Assembly (NCBI RefSeq): GCF_002858765.1
Contig: NZ_PJRP01000025.1
Span: forward strand, 1-64,000
DNA length: 64,000 bases
Source of the DNA: Cupriavidus pauculus
GTDB lineage: Bacteria; Pseudomonadota; Gammaproteobacteria; Burkholderiales; Burkholderiaceae
Direction of reading: 5' to 3'
Both the position numbers and the translations under genes were made by a program. Under the pieces are notes generated by a model, which was not told the DNA's origin, searched no databases, and saw only the letters and a list, made by a program, of their open reading frames with translations. Shown one piece after another: positions 43,889-52,641 of this stretch (positions within the stretch are counted from its first letter, which is position 1; every line of letters begins with the position of its first letter).

Positions 43889-44797
43889 TCAGACGTCGGT
43901 CAGCCCCGCCACGCGTCCCGCTTCGGCCACGAAATCGATGAACCGACGTACGCGCACCGGAATATGGGTGCGGTGCGGGTAGTACATATAGAGGCCGACG
44001 TTGTGGCTGTCGAACTGCCGCAGGATCGGTATCAGGCGGCCAGCAGCCACGTCGTCACGAATCAGGAACATCGATAGCTGGCCGATGCCCATGCCGGCCC
44101 GCACGGCGGCGATCTCGGTCTGCACGTCGTTGAACGTGGCCACGGCCGGCACATCCTGGAACACCAGGTCGCCGTCGATGCCCAGTTCCCAGGGCACCAT
44201 GCGGCCCGTCACGGGCCGCCGGAACCCGGTGCAGGCGTGCTGCAGCAGTTCGTCCAGCGTGCGGGGCTCGCCATGGCGCTCCAGGTAGGCGGGCGCCGCG
44301 CAGATCCCCATCGGCAGATCGCAAAGCCGGCGCGCCACCAGGTTCTGGCCCGGGCTCGTACCCGAACGGAAGCCAATGTCGATGCGTGACTCGACCAGAT
44401 CCGTGAAGAGATCACTCAATTGCAGGTCGAAGGTAATGCCCGGGTAGATGGCGCGGAACTGATGCATCAGCGGCACCAGCACGTGCGTGCCGACCGATGG
44501 CGGCGCGGTCAGCCGGATCAGGCCATCGTCCTCGCTTTTGGCAATGCGCACCTGCGCCAGAGCCTCGTCCAACTGACGCAGCCCGGGGTCGGCCAGCTCG
44601 AACAGGCGGGCGCCTTCGTCCGTCAGGCTCAACTTGCGGGTCGTGCGATGCAACAGCCGCACGCCCAGATCCTCTTCCAGCGTCCGCACGGCCTTGCTGA
44701 CGGCCTGTGGCGTCACGCCGGCCTCCACCGCGGCGCGGGCGAAACTCCTGGCCCGCACCACGCCCAGAAACAGTGTCAAGACGCGTGCCCTGTCCAT
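43889..44797 (-). CDS. LysR-family transcriptional regulator
   Basis: The 302-residue regulator has an N-terminal winged helix (RSFARAAVEAGVTPQAVSKA, LEEDLGVRLLHRTTRKLSLT) and effector domain pieces SRIDIGFRSG and AVRAGMGIGQLSMFLI. This CrgA/DsdC-like subgroup commonly controls oxidoreductase genes. The start at 44797 (MDRARVLTLF) is the family start. No divergent partner is present: the next 298 bp contain no gene. It is another candidate for the activator of nemA and the AKR, without direct evidence. Confidence 0.88.
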   Translation of the reverse strand: MDRARVLTLFLGVVRARSFARAAVEAGVTPQAVSKAVRTLEEDLGVRLLHRTTRKLSLTDEGARLFELADPGLRQLDEALAQVRIAKSEDDGLIRLTAPPSVGTHVLVPLMHQFRAIYPGITFDLQLSDLFTDLVESRIDIGFRSGTSPGQNLVARRLCDLPMGICAAPAYLERHGEPRTLDELLQHACTGFRRPVTGRMVPWELGIDGDLVFQDVPAVATFNDVQTEIAAVRAGMGIGQLSMFLIRDDVAAGRLIPILRQFDSHNVGLYMYYPHRTHIPVRVRRFIDFVAEAGRVAGLTDV

Positions 44798-45040
44798 GAT
44801 CCTTGTGTTGTATTCACAACCGTTGGTTGGCAATGGCGCAAGGATAACTGAGCGGCAAGCCGCCGCGGACGTCTGAATGTCCGCGGTCGCTTTACGAGAG
44901 CATTCACTTCGGCGCTGGCGGGCCATCGGGGAACATCGGTGCCATCCGCATCAATCTCTAGGAATCCAGCGCCATGTCCGCCTGCGGCAGCCAGCAGCCT
45001 ACAAGGCGTAGCGCGGGCCATCATTCGCCACGGCAGGATG

Positions 45041-45070
45041 CAAAACGCCACTCCCGTGGCGGGAGTGGCG
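45041..45070 (-). terminator. Intrinsic terminator of the metallophosphoesterase gene
   Basis: A perfect 11-bp stem (CGCCACTCCCG / CGGGAGTGGCG, 45046-45070) with a 3-nt loop is followed on the minus strand by TTTT. It lies 25 bp downstream of the stop at 45096. Confidence 0.8.
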
Positions 45071-45095
45071 CGGTGACCAGCGGCAGGGATGCCCG

Positions 45096-47294
45096 TCAGA
45101 ACTTCGACGGCTCGTTCGTCAAATCGGTCAACTGATTGGACTTCAGGTCGATCGTGAAATGGCGCGTCGGCGCCCCGTTGGCGAGCTTGAGCATGATCGC
45201 CATCAGCGGCTTGAAGCGCGCCTGATACAACGCCGCCACCGTGTTGCTGTTGTTGACCTGCTCGCCCGCCAGCGTGATGCTGGACGACGTGGCCTGCAGC
45301 GCCTGGGCAATCAGCTTGTACTGGCGTGCACGGGCGTCGGGAATATCCGCGAACGCGAGATCGCCGGCGTTGGCAAGCCGCACGAAGTCACCGGCCAGGT
45401 CCAGCGCCTTCCACTGGTCGAAGTCTTCGAGCTGCATGCCGTTGGCCTGTGCCAGCGCGCGGGCCTTGGCTTGTGCCGTGGCATAGTCGGTCGCGTACTG
45501 AGGATTGGCCGTGCCGGCGCCGCCTGCATCCGCCAGGCAGTTGAAGAACGCCGTGGACAGGTTGTTGCGCGTGCCGGTATTCGCCAGTTCCTTCAGCGTG
45601 ACCGTCGTCTGCAGTTGCGACAGGATCAGCATCTCCGATCCCGTCAGCGGGCTCTTCACGAGTTCGCGCATCTCGCAGCGCCAGTCGTCCTTCAGCAACC
45701 GCAGGCGCACCAATTCCGACATGTAGCGCGTGTTGAAGTCGGCGTAGTTCGTGGCGTTCAGGATCGAGGCATCCCACAGTTCGCCGCCGCCCGGGATCAT
45801 CGCCGGGAAGTCGGTGAAATAGCGGTGTTCCTCGCGATAGTGCTCGAACAGCTCGTCGTAACGCGGCACGTTGTCCAGCCGGACGGTCTGCACATCCACC
45901 ACGTCATTGCGGCCGATGGTCAGCACCTTGTACGCCGGCACATACGCCGCCATCGACGGCGCCTGGATGTTGACCAGTGCGTGCTTGCCGTCGTAGTTGC
46001 GAACGCCCGTGTCGTTGAAGTGCATATGCCCGCCCACATGCACCTGCAGGCCGGTGTCTGCCAGGGCACGTGTGACGTCCTCTTTCGGACGCCGCACCAT
46101 CTGCATCTTTCCTGCGCCCAGCAGCGCGATGATGTCGTCCGAAGCCCCGTTGAAGAACTCGCTCATCGGGAAGTGGCTGAAGGCCACGACCTGCTTGCCG
46201 GCGGCCTTGCCACGCGCCACCACGTCCGTCAGCCAGGTGATCACGTGTTGTTTGTGCGTCAGCATCATGTTGTAGCCGGCGTCGCCCGAGCCGTTGAAAT
46301 CGTTCTGGCCCGGCCCGGTCGGCACGTACACATTCGCATCGATGCCGACCAGCCAGAGACCTTCAACCGGCTCCACCAGATAGGTGGTATCGGGCACCAT
46401 CTTGCAGAAGGTATAGGCCGGCTTCTTGAACTGGCCGCCGGTGCCTTCCTTGCAGATCTCGTACTGGCGGTTCGCCCAGTCAGCCTGCTGCAATGCGGTC
46501 TGCAGCGAGTAGTTCGACTGCGAATACCGACTGTAGGGCGTTTCAAAGTAACGGTACGACCCCTTCGGCATCAGGCCGTGCTGCTCGATCGCATTCATGA
46601 CCGTCGCGTAGCCGCCTTCCTGGATCTCTTCGGTGCAGTAGCTCGTGTTGACCTTGGCCCATTGCCCCGAATAGCCCGACGAACAGTCCGCGTTGCCGCC
46701 ACGGCTATAGACCGGCTGCGGAAAGCCGACGCGGCCATTGGACGAATCGATGCCCAGGAAGTCTGACTTGCCGCCGGCACGCGCAAGCGGGCGGTTCGGG
46801 TCGTGGTTGCCAGGGGCCGCGAAGAACTGGATGCCGTAGCGTTCGCTGTACTGGTCCAGCACCTTCTTGAGGCCACGCATATGCACGGGCTGGCCGTCGT
46901 CGGAGAAGTCGCCGGGCAGTGCAATGAACTTGATGCCGCGCGCCACCGCGTCGTCCAGCGCGGCCAGGAAGGCAAAGTAATTCTCGTTGAACAGGCGCGT
47001 CGACGTCATCTGCGCCTGCATCAGGCGGATGGTCGCATTGCGGCCCGATTTGCTGTTGGGCACGCCCGGAAACGACCCGTCCTGGAACGTGGCATACACG
47101 TCGTGGAAGTGGATGTCGGGCATGAAGGCGACCTTCGTGGTCGCTGCCTCGGCGGGCTGGCTCGGCGTCGGGCCTGCTGCCGGCGGGTTCGTCCCCGCAT
47201 TGGGATTGTCGTCGCTGCCGCACGCTGCGAGCAGCAATGCCGACGCTGTCATCAGCGCGGCCAAGGGATGGTGAAACGGCTTCTTCCGGGTCAT
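45096..47294 (-). CDS. Secreted metallophosphoesterase lipoprotein
   Basis: The 732-residue calcineurin-like phosphoesterase has a lipobox LLLAACG. Metal-binding motifs occur in order: PDIHFHD, ALPGDFSDDGQ, APGNHDPN and HVGGHMHFND. A His in VVAFSHFPMSEF lies between them. A C-terminal region of about 280 residues has no recognised domain (Tyr/Asn-rich, helical). It probably hydrolyses phosphoesters at the cell surface. The start at 47294 is set by the signal peptide. It lies downstream of the PhoX-family gene but behind that gene's terminator, so the two are probably separate transcripts. Confidence 0.85.
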   Translation of the reverse strand: MTRKKPFHHPLAALMTASALLLAACGSDDNPNAGTNPPAAGPTPSQPAEAATTKVAFMPDIHFHDVYATFQDGSFPGVPNSKSGRNATIRLMQAQMTSTRLFNENYFAFLAALDDAVARGIKFIALPGDFSDDGQPVHMRGLKKVLDQYSERYGIQFFAAPGNHDPNRPLARAGGKSDFLGIDSSNGRVGFPQPVYSRGGNADCSSGYSGQWAKVNTSYCTEEIQEGGYATVMNAIEQHGLMPKGSYRYFETPYSRYSQSNYSLQTALQQADWANRQYEICKEGTGGQFKKPAYTFCKMVPDTTYLVEPVEGLWLVGIDANVYVPTGPGQNDFNGSGDAGYNMMLTHKQHVITWLTDVVARGKAAGKQVVAFSHFPMSEFFNGASDDIIALLGAGKMQMVRRPKEDVTRALADTGLQVHVGGHMHFNDTGVRNYDGKHALVNIQAPSMAAYVPAYKVLTIGRNDVVDVQTVRLDNVPRYDELFEHYREEHRYFTDFPAMIPGGGELWDASILNATNYADFNTRYMSELVRLRLLKDDWRCEMRELVKSPLTGSEMLILSQLQTTVTLKELANTGTRNNLSTAFFNCLADAGGAGTANPQYATDYATAQAKARALAQANGMQLEDFDQWKALDLAGDFVRLANAGDLAFADIPDARARQYKLIAQALQATSSSITLAGEQVNNSNTVAALYQARFKPLMAIMLKLANGAPTRHFTIDLKSNQLTDLTNEPSKF

Positions 47295-47438
47295 ACAACT
47301 CTCTTGTTCACATCTTATGGCCTGCGCCGTTGCACCCTTGGGCGCAGGGGCTCTAACAGCCCGACGATGGTAGAGAGCGAAAGTGACGCAGCCGTGACTC
47401 AATGTGCGGAATGTCCGGGCCTTCTGACGGGACCCTCG

Positions 47439-47471
47439 AAAAAAACGCCGCGGACCGGATGGCCCGCGGCG
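47439..47471 (-). terminator. Intrinsic terminator of the PhoX-family gene
   Basis: An 8-bp GC stem (CGCCGCGG / CCGCGGCG, 47446-47471) is followed on the minus strand by seven T residues (47445-47439). It lies just after the stop at 47497. Confidence 0.8.
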
Positions 47472-47496
47472 CCTTCATGACTGACGGCAGCCAGTC

Positions 47497-49479
47497 TTAC
47501 TTGCCCAGCTTCACGCTCGTGGCGTCGGCGGTCAGGTAACCCACCGATGCGCCCAGGCCGTTCTTGTAGTTGGCGAACACCAGCGGCTCCACCTGCGTCT
47601 TGACCTGCGTCTTGATGCCATCCCCGGCGTGCTGGAAGTTGCTCATGATGTAGGTCCAACCGTTGATCTCGTCGACGGCGTGCAGGCCCGTCGATTCCGC
47701 ACCAGCCGGCACCGACATCAGGCGCGACAGCTTCTTCGTGTCGACGTTGTACGCCCACAGGAAGTTGTTGGTGTGGCGACTGCTGTCCTCGCCGATGAAC
47801 AGCGTGCGCAGCTTTTCCGAGAACTTCAGGTTGTCCGGGTTGCCGATGGTTTCCGGATCGGACGTATTGCCCAGCGCGTCAGCGGTGATGTCCTTGCCGA
47901 CGATCAGCGCCTGGGTATGCACCGGCATCCATTCGCTGTTGATGGCGGCACCCGACGTATCCGACTGGCCGCCGGCCAGCTTGTGCTGCATCACGCCGCC
48001 CGAATTGATCGCGGCAGGCACGCTGATGTTGCTTTCGGCATACCAGCCCTTGGCCGTGTTGTTGAGCACCATCGAGTCGACGATGTTCTGCAGCGCAGAG
48101 TAGGCGATCTTGTCCTTGATGTTGACCGTCGTGCCTTCCATCTTGGTGAAGCCCATGCTGCCGCCCATCAGGGCTGCGTAACGGTGGGTTTCCAGGAATG
48201 CGGCAACCAGTTCCTTGCCGGCCTTGACGCGGACCCACTGTGCGGCGCCGCTGTACATGATCTTCTTGTACGTCGTGTCGCCCGGATCGGTGGCCGAGTA
48301 GTCCATGATGTCGGCGAACGTGTGCGACTTCGCCCAGGCTTCCACCTGCGCGCTCGTCGCGTGGCCCAGCTTGATCCACGTGATATCGGCGCCGGCCGCG
48401 GCGGGGTCCACCGAGAAGCCAGTCCCCACCTTGCCCACGTAGAGCGTACCGGCCGACAGGTCCTTTTCCTTGTCGGCGACGAACACGAACAGGCCGCTGT
48501 TGGTGGCGTCATCGCCCATCAGCACCGTGCGGTTGTCCGGCATCACCTGCACCAGTTCGTGCGAGATGCGGCCCACGCAGTAGTGCTTCTTGATCGAGCC
48601 CGTGCCGTCGGCGTTGACCGTCACTTCCGGCAGGTGGCCGTACAGGTACGGGTTGAACGGGACCGACGCGGTGCCGTACAGGTTCAGTGCATAGTCGAGG
48701 CACTGCGCGTTCGTGGCAGCGGTGCGCGCGTCCGGCTCGTACTCTTCGCTCGACAGGTGGGTGTTCCACGGCGACAGGCTGGCGCCGCAGGTGATCCACA
48801 GGCCGTTGGCGCCCGACGTATCCACGTTGTGGTACTTCACCAGCGACAGCTTGCCGGTGGCCGGGTCCTGGTCCAGTGTCAGCACGGCGATCGGCGACGG
48901 CAGGCGGCCGTACATGTCCTTGACCTTGGCCTGGTCCCACGTCGTGTACTCGAACTGCACCACGGCGAAGACCGTGTTGCCCTTCACGCCGGCAACCTTG
49001 GCGCCTTCGATCTTCAGCAGCGACGTGCCGTCCGGCGAATCGGAGAAGAACTGCTTGTTGCCAGCCACCGACGGATCGATGATCGGGCTGTTGTTGATGT
49101 TGAAGTAGCCGCCGGCCAAGATCTGGCCGCCGTTGCCGTCCGGCACCAGGTCGCCGGTCATGAAGAACGGCTGGTACGCCAGCTTGTAGGTCTGGGTGCT
49201 GCCGTCGCTCAGCTTCACCGACAGGCTGGAGCCGACCGTGGTCGTGGCCATGGCGGCCGGGTTGCTCAGCGAAGGTGCCGGCATGGCCGTGAACTCGGCC
49301 GAAGCGAAGCTCGGGGTAACGGTGCCTGGCGTACCGCCCGGCGTCACCGCTGCAGGCGCATCGTCGCCGCCGCCGCAACCGGCCAGCAGCGACGTGGAAG
49401 CCAGGCCCAGAGGCAGCATCGGCACGCCGGCCAGGAGTTTCAGTGCCTTGCGGCGCGAAGCGTCAGGTTTTTCAAACAT
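47497..49479 (-). CDS. PhoX-family alkaline phosphatase-like protein (DUF839)
   Basis: The 660-residue exported protein has a twin-Arg signal (SRRKALKLLAGVPMLPLG) that ends in a lipobox LLAGC (Cys35), so it is probably a Tat-exported lipoprotein. DUF839/PhoX features include CGASLSPWNTHLSSEEYEPD and GRISHELVQVMPD, in which acidic residues bind Ca and Fe. Near the end are NPDNLKFSEKLRTLFIGEDS and WAYNVDTKKLSRLMSVP. PhoX enzymes release phosphate from organic phosphomonoesters in a Ca-dependent way. No convincing Pho box (two CTGTCAT-like repeats 11 bp apart) was found upstream. Confidence 0.87.
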   Translation of the reverse strand: MFEKPDASRRKALKLLAGVPMLPLGLASTSLLAGCGGGDDAPAAVTPGGTPGTVTPSFASAEFTAMPAPSLSNPAAMATTTVGSSLSVKLSDGSTQTYKLAYQPFFMTGDLVPDGNGGQILAGGYFNINNSPIIDPSVAGNKQFFSDSPDGTSLLKIEGAKVAGVKGNTVFAVVQFEYTTWDQAKVKDMYGRLPSPIAVLTLDQDPATGKLSLVKYHNVDTSGANGLWITCGASLSPWNTHLSSEEYEPDARTAATNAQCLDYALNLYGTASVPFNPYLYGHLPEVTVNADGTGSIKKHYCVGRISHELVQVMPDNRTVLMGDDATNSGLFVFVADKEKDLSAGTLYVGKVGTGFSVDPAAAGADITWIKLGHATSAQVEAWAKSHTFADIMDYSATDPGDTTYKKIMYSGAAQWVRVKAGKELVAAFLETHRYAALMGGSMGFTKMEGTTVNIKDKIAYSALQNIVDSMVLNNTAKGWYAESNISVPAAINSGGVMQHKLAGGQSDTSGAAINSEWMPVHTQALIVGKDITADALGNTSDPETIGNPDNLKFSEKLRTLFIGEDSSRHTNNFLWAYNVDTKKLSRLMSVPAGAESTGLHAVDEINGWTYIMSNFQHAGDGIKTQVKTQVEPLVFANYKNGLGASVGYLTADATSVKLGK

Positions 49480-49678
49480 CTGTATGGTTCCCGTCTGGTT
49501 GTTATCGAACGCGCCCTGCCAATGGCCGGTCATTCGCCCTTGTGAGGTCGGCGGCACAAAGCCGCGCCGGAACGCATCCTATTGGGCGTTTATGACAACA
49601 AGTTGAACCCGACATGAATGAGGCATACATCCAACTATCTGTTGCATGTCCGGCCGCTGCCCGGTACAAATCGCGGGC

Positions 49679-49714
49679 AAAAAAAAACGCCGCAGCCAGG
49701 TTCTGGCCGCAGCG
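49679..49714 (-). terminator. Orphan minus-strand intrinsic terminator
   Basis: A 12-bp stem with two G-U wobbles (49688-49699 with 49703-49714, loop of 3) is followed on the minus strand by nine T residues (49687-49679). No minus-strand gene precedes it, and phoX starts 200 bp further on. It could end a small RNA or a leader transcript. Confidence 0.55.
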
Positions 49715-50099
49715 CGTCAATGCGCCGGTCCGCGCGACACCCACTATGTCGCCCGTTGCACCCCATTTCTGGTTCGACCGGCTTGTCCTTTCATGGCAGA
49801 GGAAAACCGCCACGGGAACGGATCGTAGTGACTGTCCATGTCCATTTCATGACAGCCTGTCTTGACATACGACCAGGCAAATCCATGGCTGATGTTTGCG
49901 CCGGCGGCCCGCCGGCGAGGGCCAAACCGGCCGCCCAATGGCTACCGGAGTGTGGTGAAAATCAAACGAATACTGGAAACCACTCCGAATTTTTTCTCAT
50001 GAGCACCATAAATTCAGGTATCTGGGGAATATGTCATCTTTAGCCTATTGAAGTGATCAATCCGGGCGGCTATGGTTCTGCGCATAATATTTTCCACGG

Positions 50100-50127
50100 C
50101 AATATATGCAACCTCCTGCATATATTG
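50100..50127. promoter_or_regulatory. 11-bp-arm inverted repeat upstream of the OFA transporter
   Basis: CAATATATGCA and TGCATATATTG form a perfect inverted repeat around ACCTCC. It lies in AT-rich DNA 320 bp upstream of the transporter start. It is long and symmetrical enough for a dimeric regulator site or a stable cruciform. Confidence 0.55.
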
Positions 50128-50446
50128 TTCGCCCCAGCCGGAAAAACAATGATCCATTCCATGATGGGACGCAGCACGCGTCTCCAGCCGCCCTCATTCC
50201 CGGCCCCTTCGGGTCTCGCCGGCGCGCGTCCGCGCGCCCGAATTCCGTCTATCCGTTTTGTAGCAACCCCGTAGCAACTGTCGCTATTCCCGGGCCAAAA
50301 CGTCTCTGAAAGCCCGGCACGGCGACAACCTCTGGAGGTAATCCAACCCAGGGTGTGACGGGGTCAACCGACGGGCTAACCAGACCCGGCGGGCGCGCCA
50401 GACTGCACGGACGGATTACCGAGGATCCACGACTGGAGAACATCCA

Positions 50447-51874
50447 ATGAGCAGTGTTATGAATGAAGGTGGCATGCCGTCCCAAGGGTCGGCGCCGTTC
50501 TTCTCGAAAGAAGCCACCTACGCCAAACCGGGATTTTCCCGCTGGATGGTGCCGCCGGCCGCGCTTGCAGTGCATCTTTGCATCGGCCAGGCCTATGCGT
50601 TTTCGGTATTCAATGCCCCCCTTTCCAAGGTGATCGGCATTACCGAATCCGTGGCTGATGACTGGAAGCTGACCACGCTGGGCTGGATTTTCTCGCTGGC
50701 GATTTTCTTCCTGGGCATTTCGGCCGCATTTGCCGGCAAATGGCTCGAACGTGTCGGCCCGCGCCGCACCATGTTCACGGCCGCCTGCTGCTTTGGTGGC
50801 GGTTTCCTGATTTCCGCGCTGGGCGTCTACACGCACCAGATCGTCCTGCTCTACCTGGGCTACGGCGTGCTGGGCGGCATCGGACTTGGCCTGGGCTATG
50901 TGTCGCCGGTGTCGACGCTGATCCGCTGGTTCCCGGACCGCCGCGGCATGGCCACCGGCATGGCCATCATGGGTTTCGGCGGCGGCGCGATGATCGCCGC
51001 GCCGCTGTCCGTGGCACTGATGAACTACTTCAAGAGCGCCACCTCGGTGGGCGTCACCCAGACCTTCCTGGTCATGGGCGTGGGCTATTTCATCTCGATG
51101 ACCATCGGTTCGCTGGCCATCCGCGTTCCGCCACCCGGCTGGAAGCCGGAAGGCTGGACCCCGCCCGTGGTCGAGAACAAGATGATCACGCGTAACCACG
51201 TGCACATCGACGAAGCGCTGAAGACCCCGCAGTTCTACCTGCTGTGGCTGGTGCTGTTCCTGAACGTGACGGCCGGTATCGGCGTGCTCGGCCAGGCTTC
51301 GCTGCTGATCCAGGAAAGCTTCAAGGGTTCCGTGAGCGCCGCGGCCGCCGCCGGCTTCGTGGGCCTGCTGTCGCTGTTCAACATGGGTGGCCGCTTCTTC
51401 TGGGCCTCGTCGTCCGACTGGATCGGCCGCAAGAACACCTACTTCGTGTTCTTCGCGCTGGGCGCCGTGCTGTACTGGCTGGTGCCGCAACTGGGCGCCA
51501 GCGGCAATATCGCGCTGTTCGTGCTGGGCTACTGCGTGATCATGTCGATGTACGGCGGCGGCTTCGCCACTATCCCGGCCTACCTGGCCGACATGTTCGG
51601 CACCGCCTTCGTCGGCGGCATCCACGGCCGTCTGCTGACCGCCTGGGCAGCCGCGGGCATTGCCGGCCCGGTGCTGGTGAACTACATCCGCGAATACCAG
51701 GTGGCGCACGGCGTGACCGGCGCCTCGGCCTATGCCATGACGCTGCACATCATGGCCGGCCTGCTGGTGGTGGGCTTCATCTGCAACCTGGTGGTGTCGC
51801 GCGTCAACGCCAAGCACCACATGAGCGATGCCGACGTGGCCAAGCTGGGCGCCAGCGCCGGCGCGGCCCACTGA
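50447..51874 (+). CDS. OFA-family MFS transporter (oxalate/formate antiporter-like)
   Basis: The 475-residue major-facilitator protein has about 12 membrane helices. OFA features include GFSRWMVPPAALAVHLCIGQ near the N-terminus, LGYGVLGGIGLGLGYVSPVS, a long central loop (about 215-250), and GGRFFWASSSDWIGRKNTY, the repeated MFS loop motif. Known OFA members exchange oxalate for formate or import small carboxylates, and the substrate here is unknown. GGAGAACATCCA precedes the ATG. A 45-residue membrane peptide follows within 10 bp. Confidence 0.87.
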   Translation: MSSVMNEGGMPSQGSAPFFSKEATYAKPGFSRWMVPPAALAVHLCIGQAYAFSVFNAPLSKVIGITESVADDWKLTTLGWIFSLAIFFLGISAAFAGKWLERVGPRRTMFTAACCFGGGFLISALGVYTHQIVLLYLGYGVLGGIGLGLGYVSPVSTLIRWFPDRRGMATGMAIMGFGGGAMIAAPLSVALMNYFKSATSVGVTQTFLVMGVGYFISMTIGSLAIRVPPPGWKPEGWTPPVVENKMITRNHVHIDEALKTPQFYLLWLVLFLNVTAGIGVLGQASLLIQESFKGSVSAAAAAGFVGLLSLFNMGGRFFWASSSDWIGRKNTYFVFFALGAVLYWLVPQLGASGNIALFVLGYCVIMSMYGGGFATIPAYLADMFGTAFVGGIHGRLLTAWAAAGIAGPVLVNYIREYQVAHGVTGASAYAMTLHIMAGLLVVGFICNLVVSRVNAKHHMSDADVAKLGASAGAAH

Positions 51875-51883
51875 TCAGGAGTC

Positions 51884-52021
51884 ATGCAAATGGAAAACCA
51901 GAACCTCAACGCACAACCGACCAACAAGGGCCTGCTGGCCGTCTTCTGGCTCTACGTGCTCGTACCGCTGGTGTGGGGTGTGTCGAACACCATCACCCAG
52001 GCGATGAAGCTGTTCCACTAA
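51884..52021 (+). CDS. MFS transporter small subunit, 45 aa
   Basis: The short gene begins ten bases after the OFA transporter stop, with AGGAG just before its ATG. The product is polar at the N-terminus (MQMENQNLNAQPTNK) and then has a single membrane helix (GLLAVFWLYVLVPLVWGVSN) ending in TITQAMKLFH. Peptides of this kind are conserved behind OFA-type transporters and are presumed to assemble with them. It is followed by the interrupted terminator. Confidence 0.8.
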   Translation: MQMENQNLNAQPTNKGLLAVFWLYVLVPLVWGVSNTITQAMKLFH

Positions 52022-52050
52022 GCGCCTGCCCTTCCCGGGCACGCACCGAA

Positions 52051-52062
52051 GGCCGCAAGCGA
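52051..52062 (+). terminator. Left half of an intrinsic terminator split by the IS
   Basis: GGCCGCAA (52051-52058) is the 5' arm of the OFA operon's terminator, and GCGA (52059-52062) its loop, now the left target-site copy. The 3' arm and T-tract lie beyond the element at 53516-53537. Confidence 0.85.
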
Positions 52063-52087
52063 TGAACTGCACCCCAAAAGTTGGACA
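52063..52087. repeat. IS left inverted repeat
   Basis: Terminal repeat of the IS, pairing with 53487-53511 at 21 of 25 positions. Its inner part also pairs with the adjoining sequence to form the hairpin at 52070-52102. Confidence 0.9.
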
Positions 52088-52102
52088 CCAACTTTTGGGG
52101 TG
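52070..52102 (+). terminator. Left-end hairpin of the IS
   Basis: A perfect 15-bp stem (CACCCCAAAAGTTGG / CCAACTTTTGGGGTG) with an ACA loop is followed by TTTTC just before the orfA ATG. RNA entering from the left would form it. That could stop transcription or hide the GGGGTG ribosome site, limiting transposase made from outside promoters. Confidence 0.65.
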
Positions 52103-52107
52103 TTTTC

Positions 52108-52641
52108 ATGTATAGGTACACCGAGCAGTTCAGACTGTCGGTCATCAAGGAGTATCTGACCGGGCACGCAGGGGCCGGCGCGCTCGCCAAGCGCTATGGG
52201 ATTGACGAGGGGACGGTGCGGCGGTGGGTTGCAGCCTATCGGCTGCATGGCCAAGCCAGTCTCAAGCGCAGGTACAAGACCTACAGCGCAGAGTTCAAGC
52301 TCTCCGTGCTTGAGCGGATGCGCCGCCAAGGCTTGTCGCATCGGGAAGTGGCGGCGCTGTTCGACATCCGCGGTAGCGGCGCCATTGGCGTGTGGGAACG
52401 CCAGTATGATGCTGGGGGTTTAGAAGCTCTGACGCCTCGCCCCAGGGGACGACGGCCCAGCAAGATGCCACAACGGACTCCCAAGACAAAGCCATCGCGG
52501 TCATCAGGCGACCTGACGCGCACGCGCGAAGAACTCCTTGAAGAGTTGGACTACCTGCGCATGGAGAACGCGTACCTAAAAAAGCTCGACGCCTTGGTTC
52601 AAGCGAGCAAGACATCTGCGCAACCCAAAAAGCGCAAATAG
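52108..52641 (+). CDS. IS3-family OrfA (helix-turn-helix protein)
   Basis: The 177-residue OrfA has two HTH units (YTEQFRLSVIKEYLTGHAGA; then LSHREVAALFDIRGSGAIGVWERQYDA region) that bind the IS ends. A basic linker and a leucine-zipper-like helix (LLEELDYLRMENAYLKKLDA) follow. The start at 52108 lies after the left-end hairpin, and the ATG at 52081 is inside the inverted repeat. OrfB lies in the -1 frame. A C-AAA-AAG stretch six codons before the stop could let ribosomes shift back to make the OrfAB transposase. Confidence 0.88.
   Translation: MYRYTEQFRLSVIKEYLTGHAGAGALAKRYGIDEGTVRRWVAAYRLHGQASLKRRYKTYSAEFKLSVLERMRRQGLSHREVAALFDIRGSGAIGVWERQYDAGGLEALTPRPRGRRPSKMPQRTPKTKPSRSSGDLTRTREELLEELDYLRMENAYLKKLDALVQASKTSAQPKKRK

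Larger units (their letters stand above)
49480..50446. other. Long intergenic region (967 bp)
   Basis: The region separates the divergent PhoX-family and OFA transporter genes. It holds a minus-strand intrinsic terminator (49679-49714), a short GACAGCCTGTC palindrome (49850-49860), and an AT-rich segment (about 49960-50160) unlike the surrounding GC-rich DNA. It also holds the 11-bp-arm inverted repeat at 50100-50127. Short open frames here show no family features or ribosome sites. Confidence 0.6.

Noticed and set aside
47629-49545. 638-codon plus-strand frame
   Set aside because: Antisense to the PhoX-family gene and without recognisable domains.
49840-49870. Possible Pho box (CTGTCAT-like) upstream of the PhoX-family gene
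   Set aside because: The TGTCA units are spaced 13 bp rather than 11 bp and the second half does not match.
49744-49938. 64-codon minus-strand frame in the long intergenic region
   Set aside because: No ribosome site, no domain and an unusual composition. Considered non-coding.
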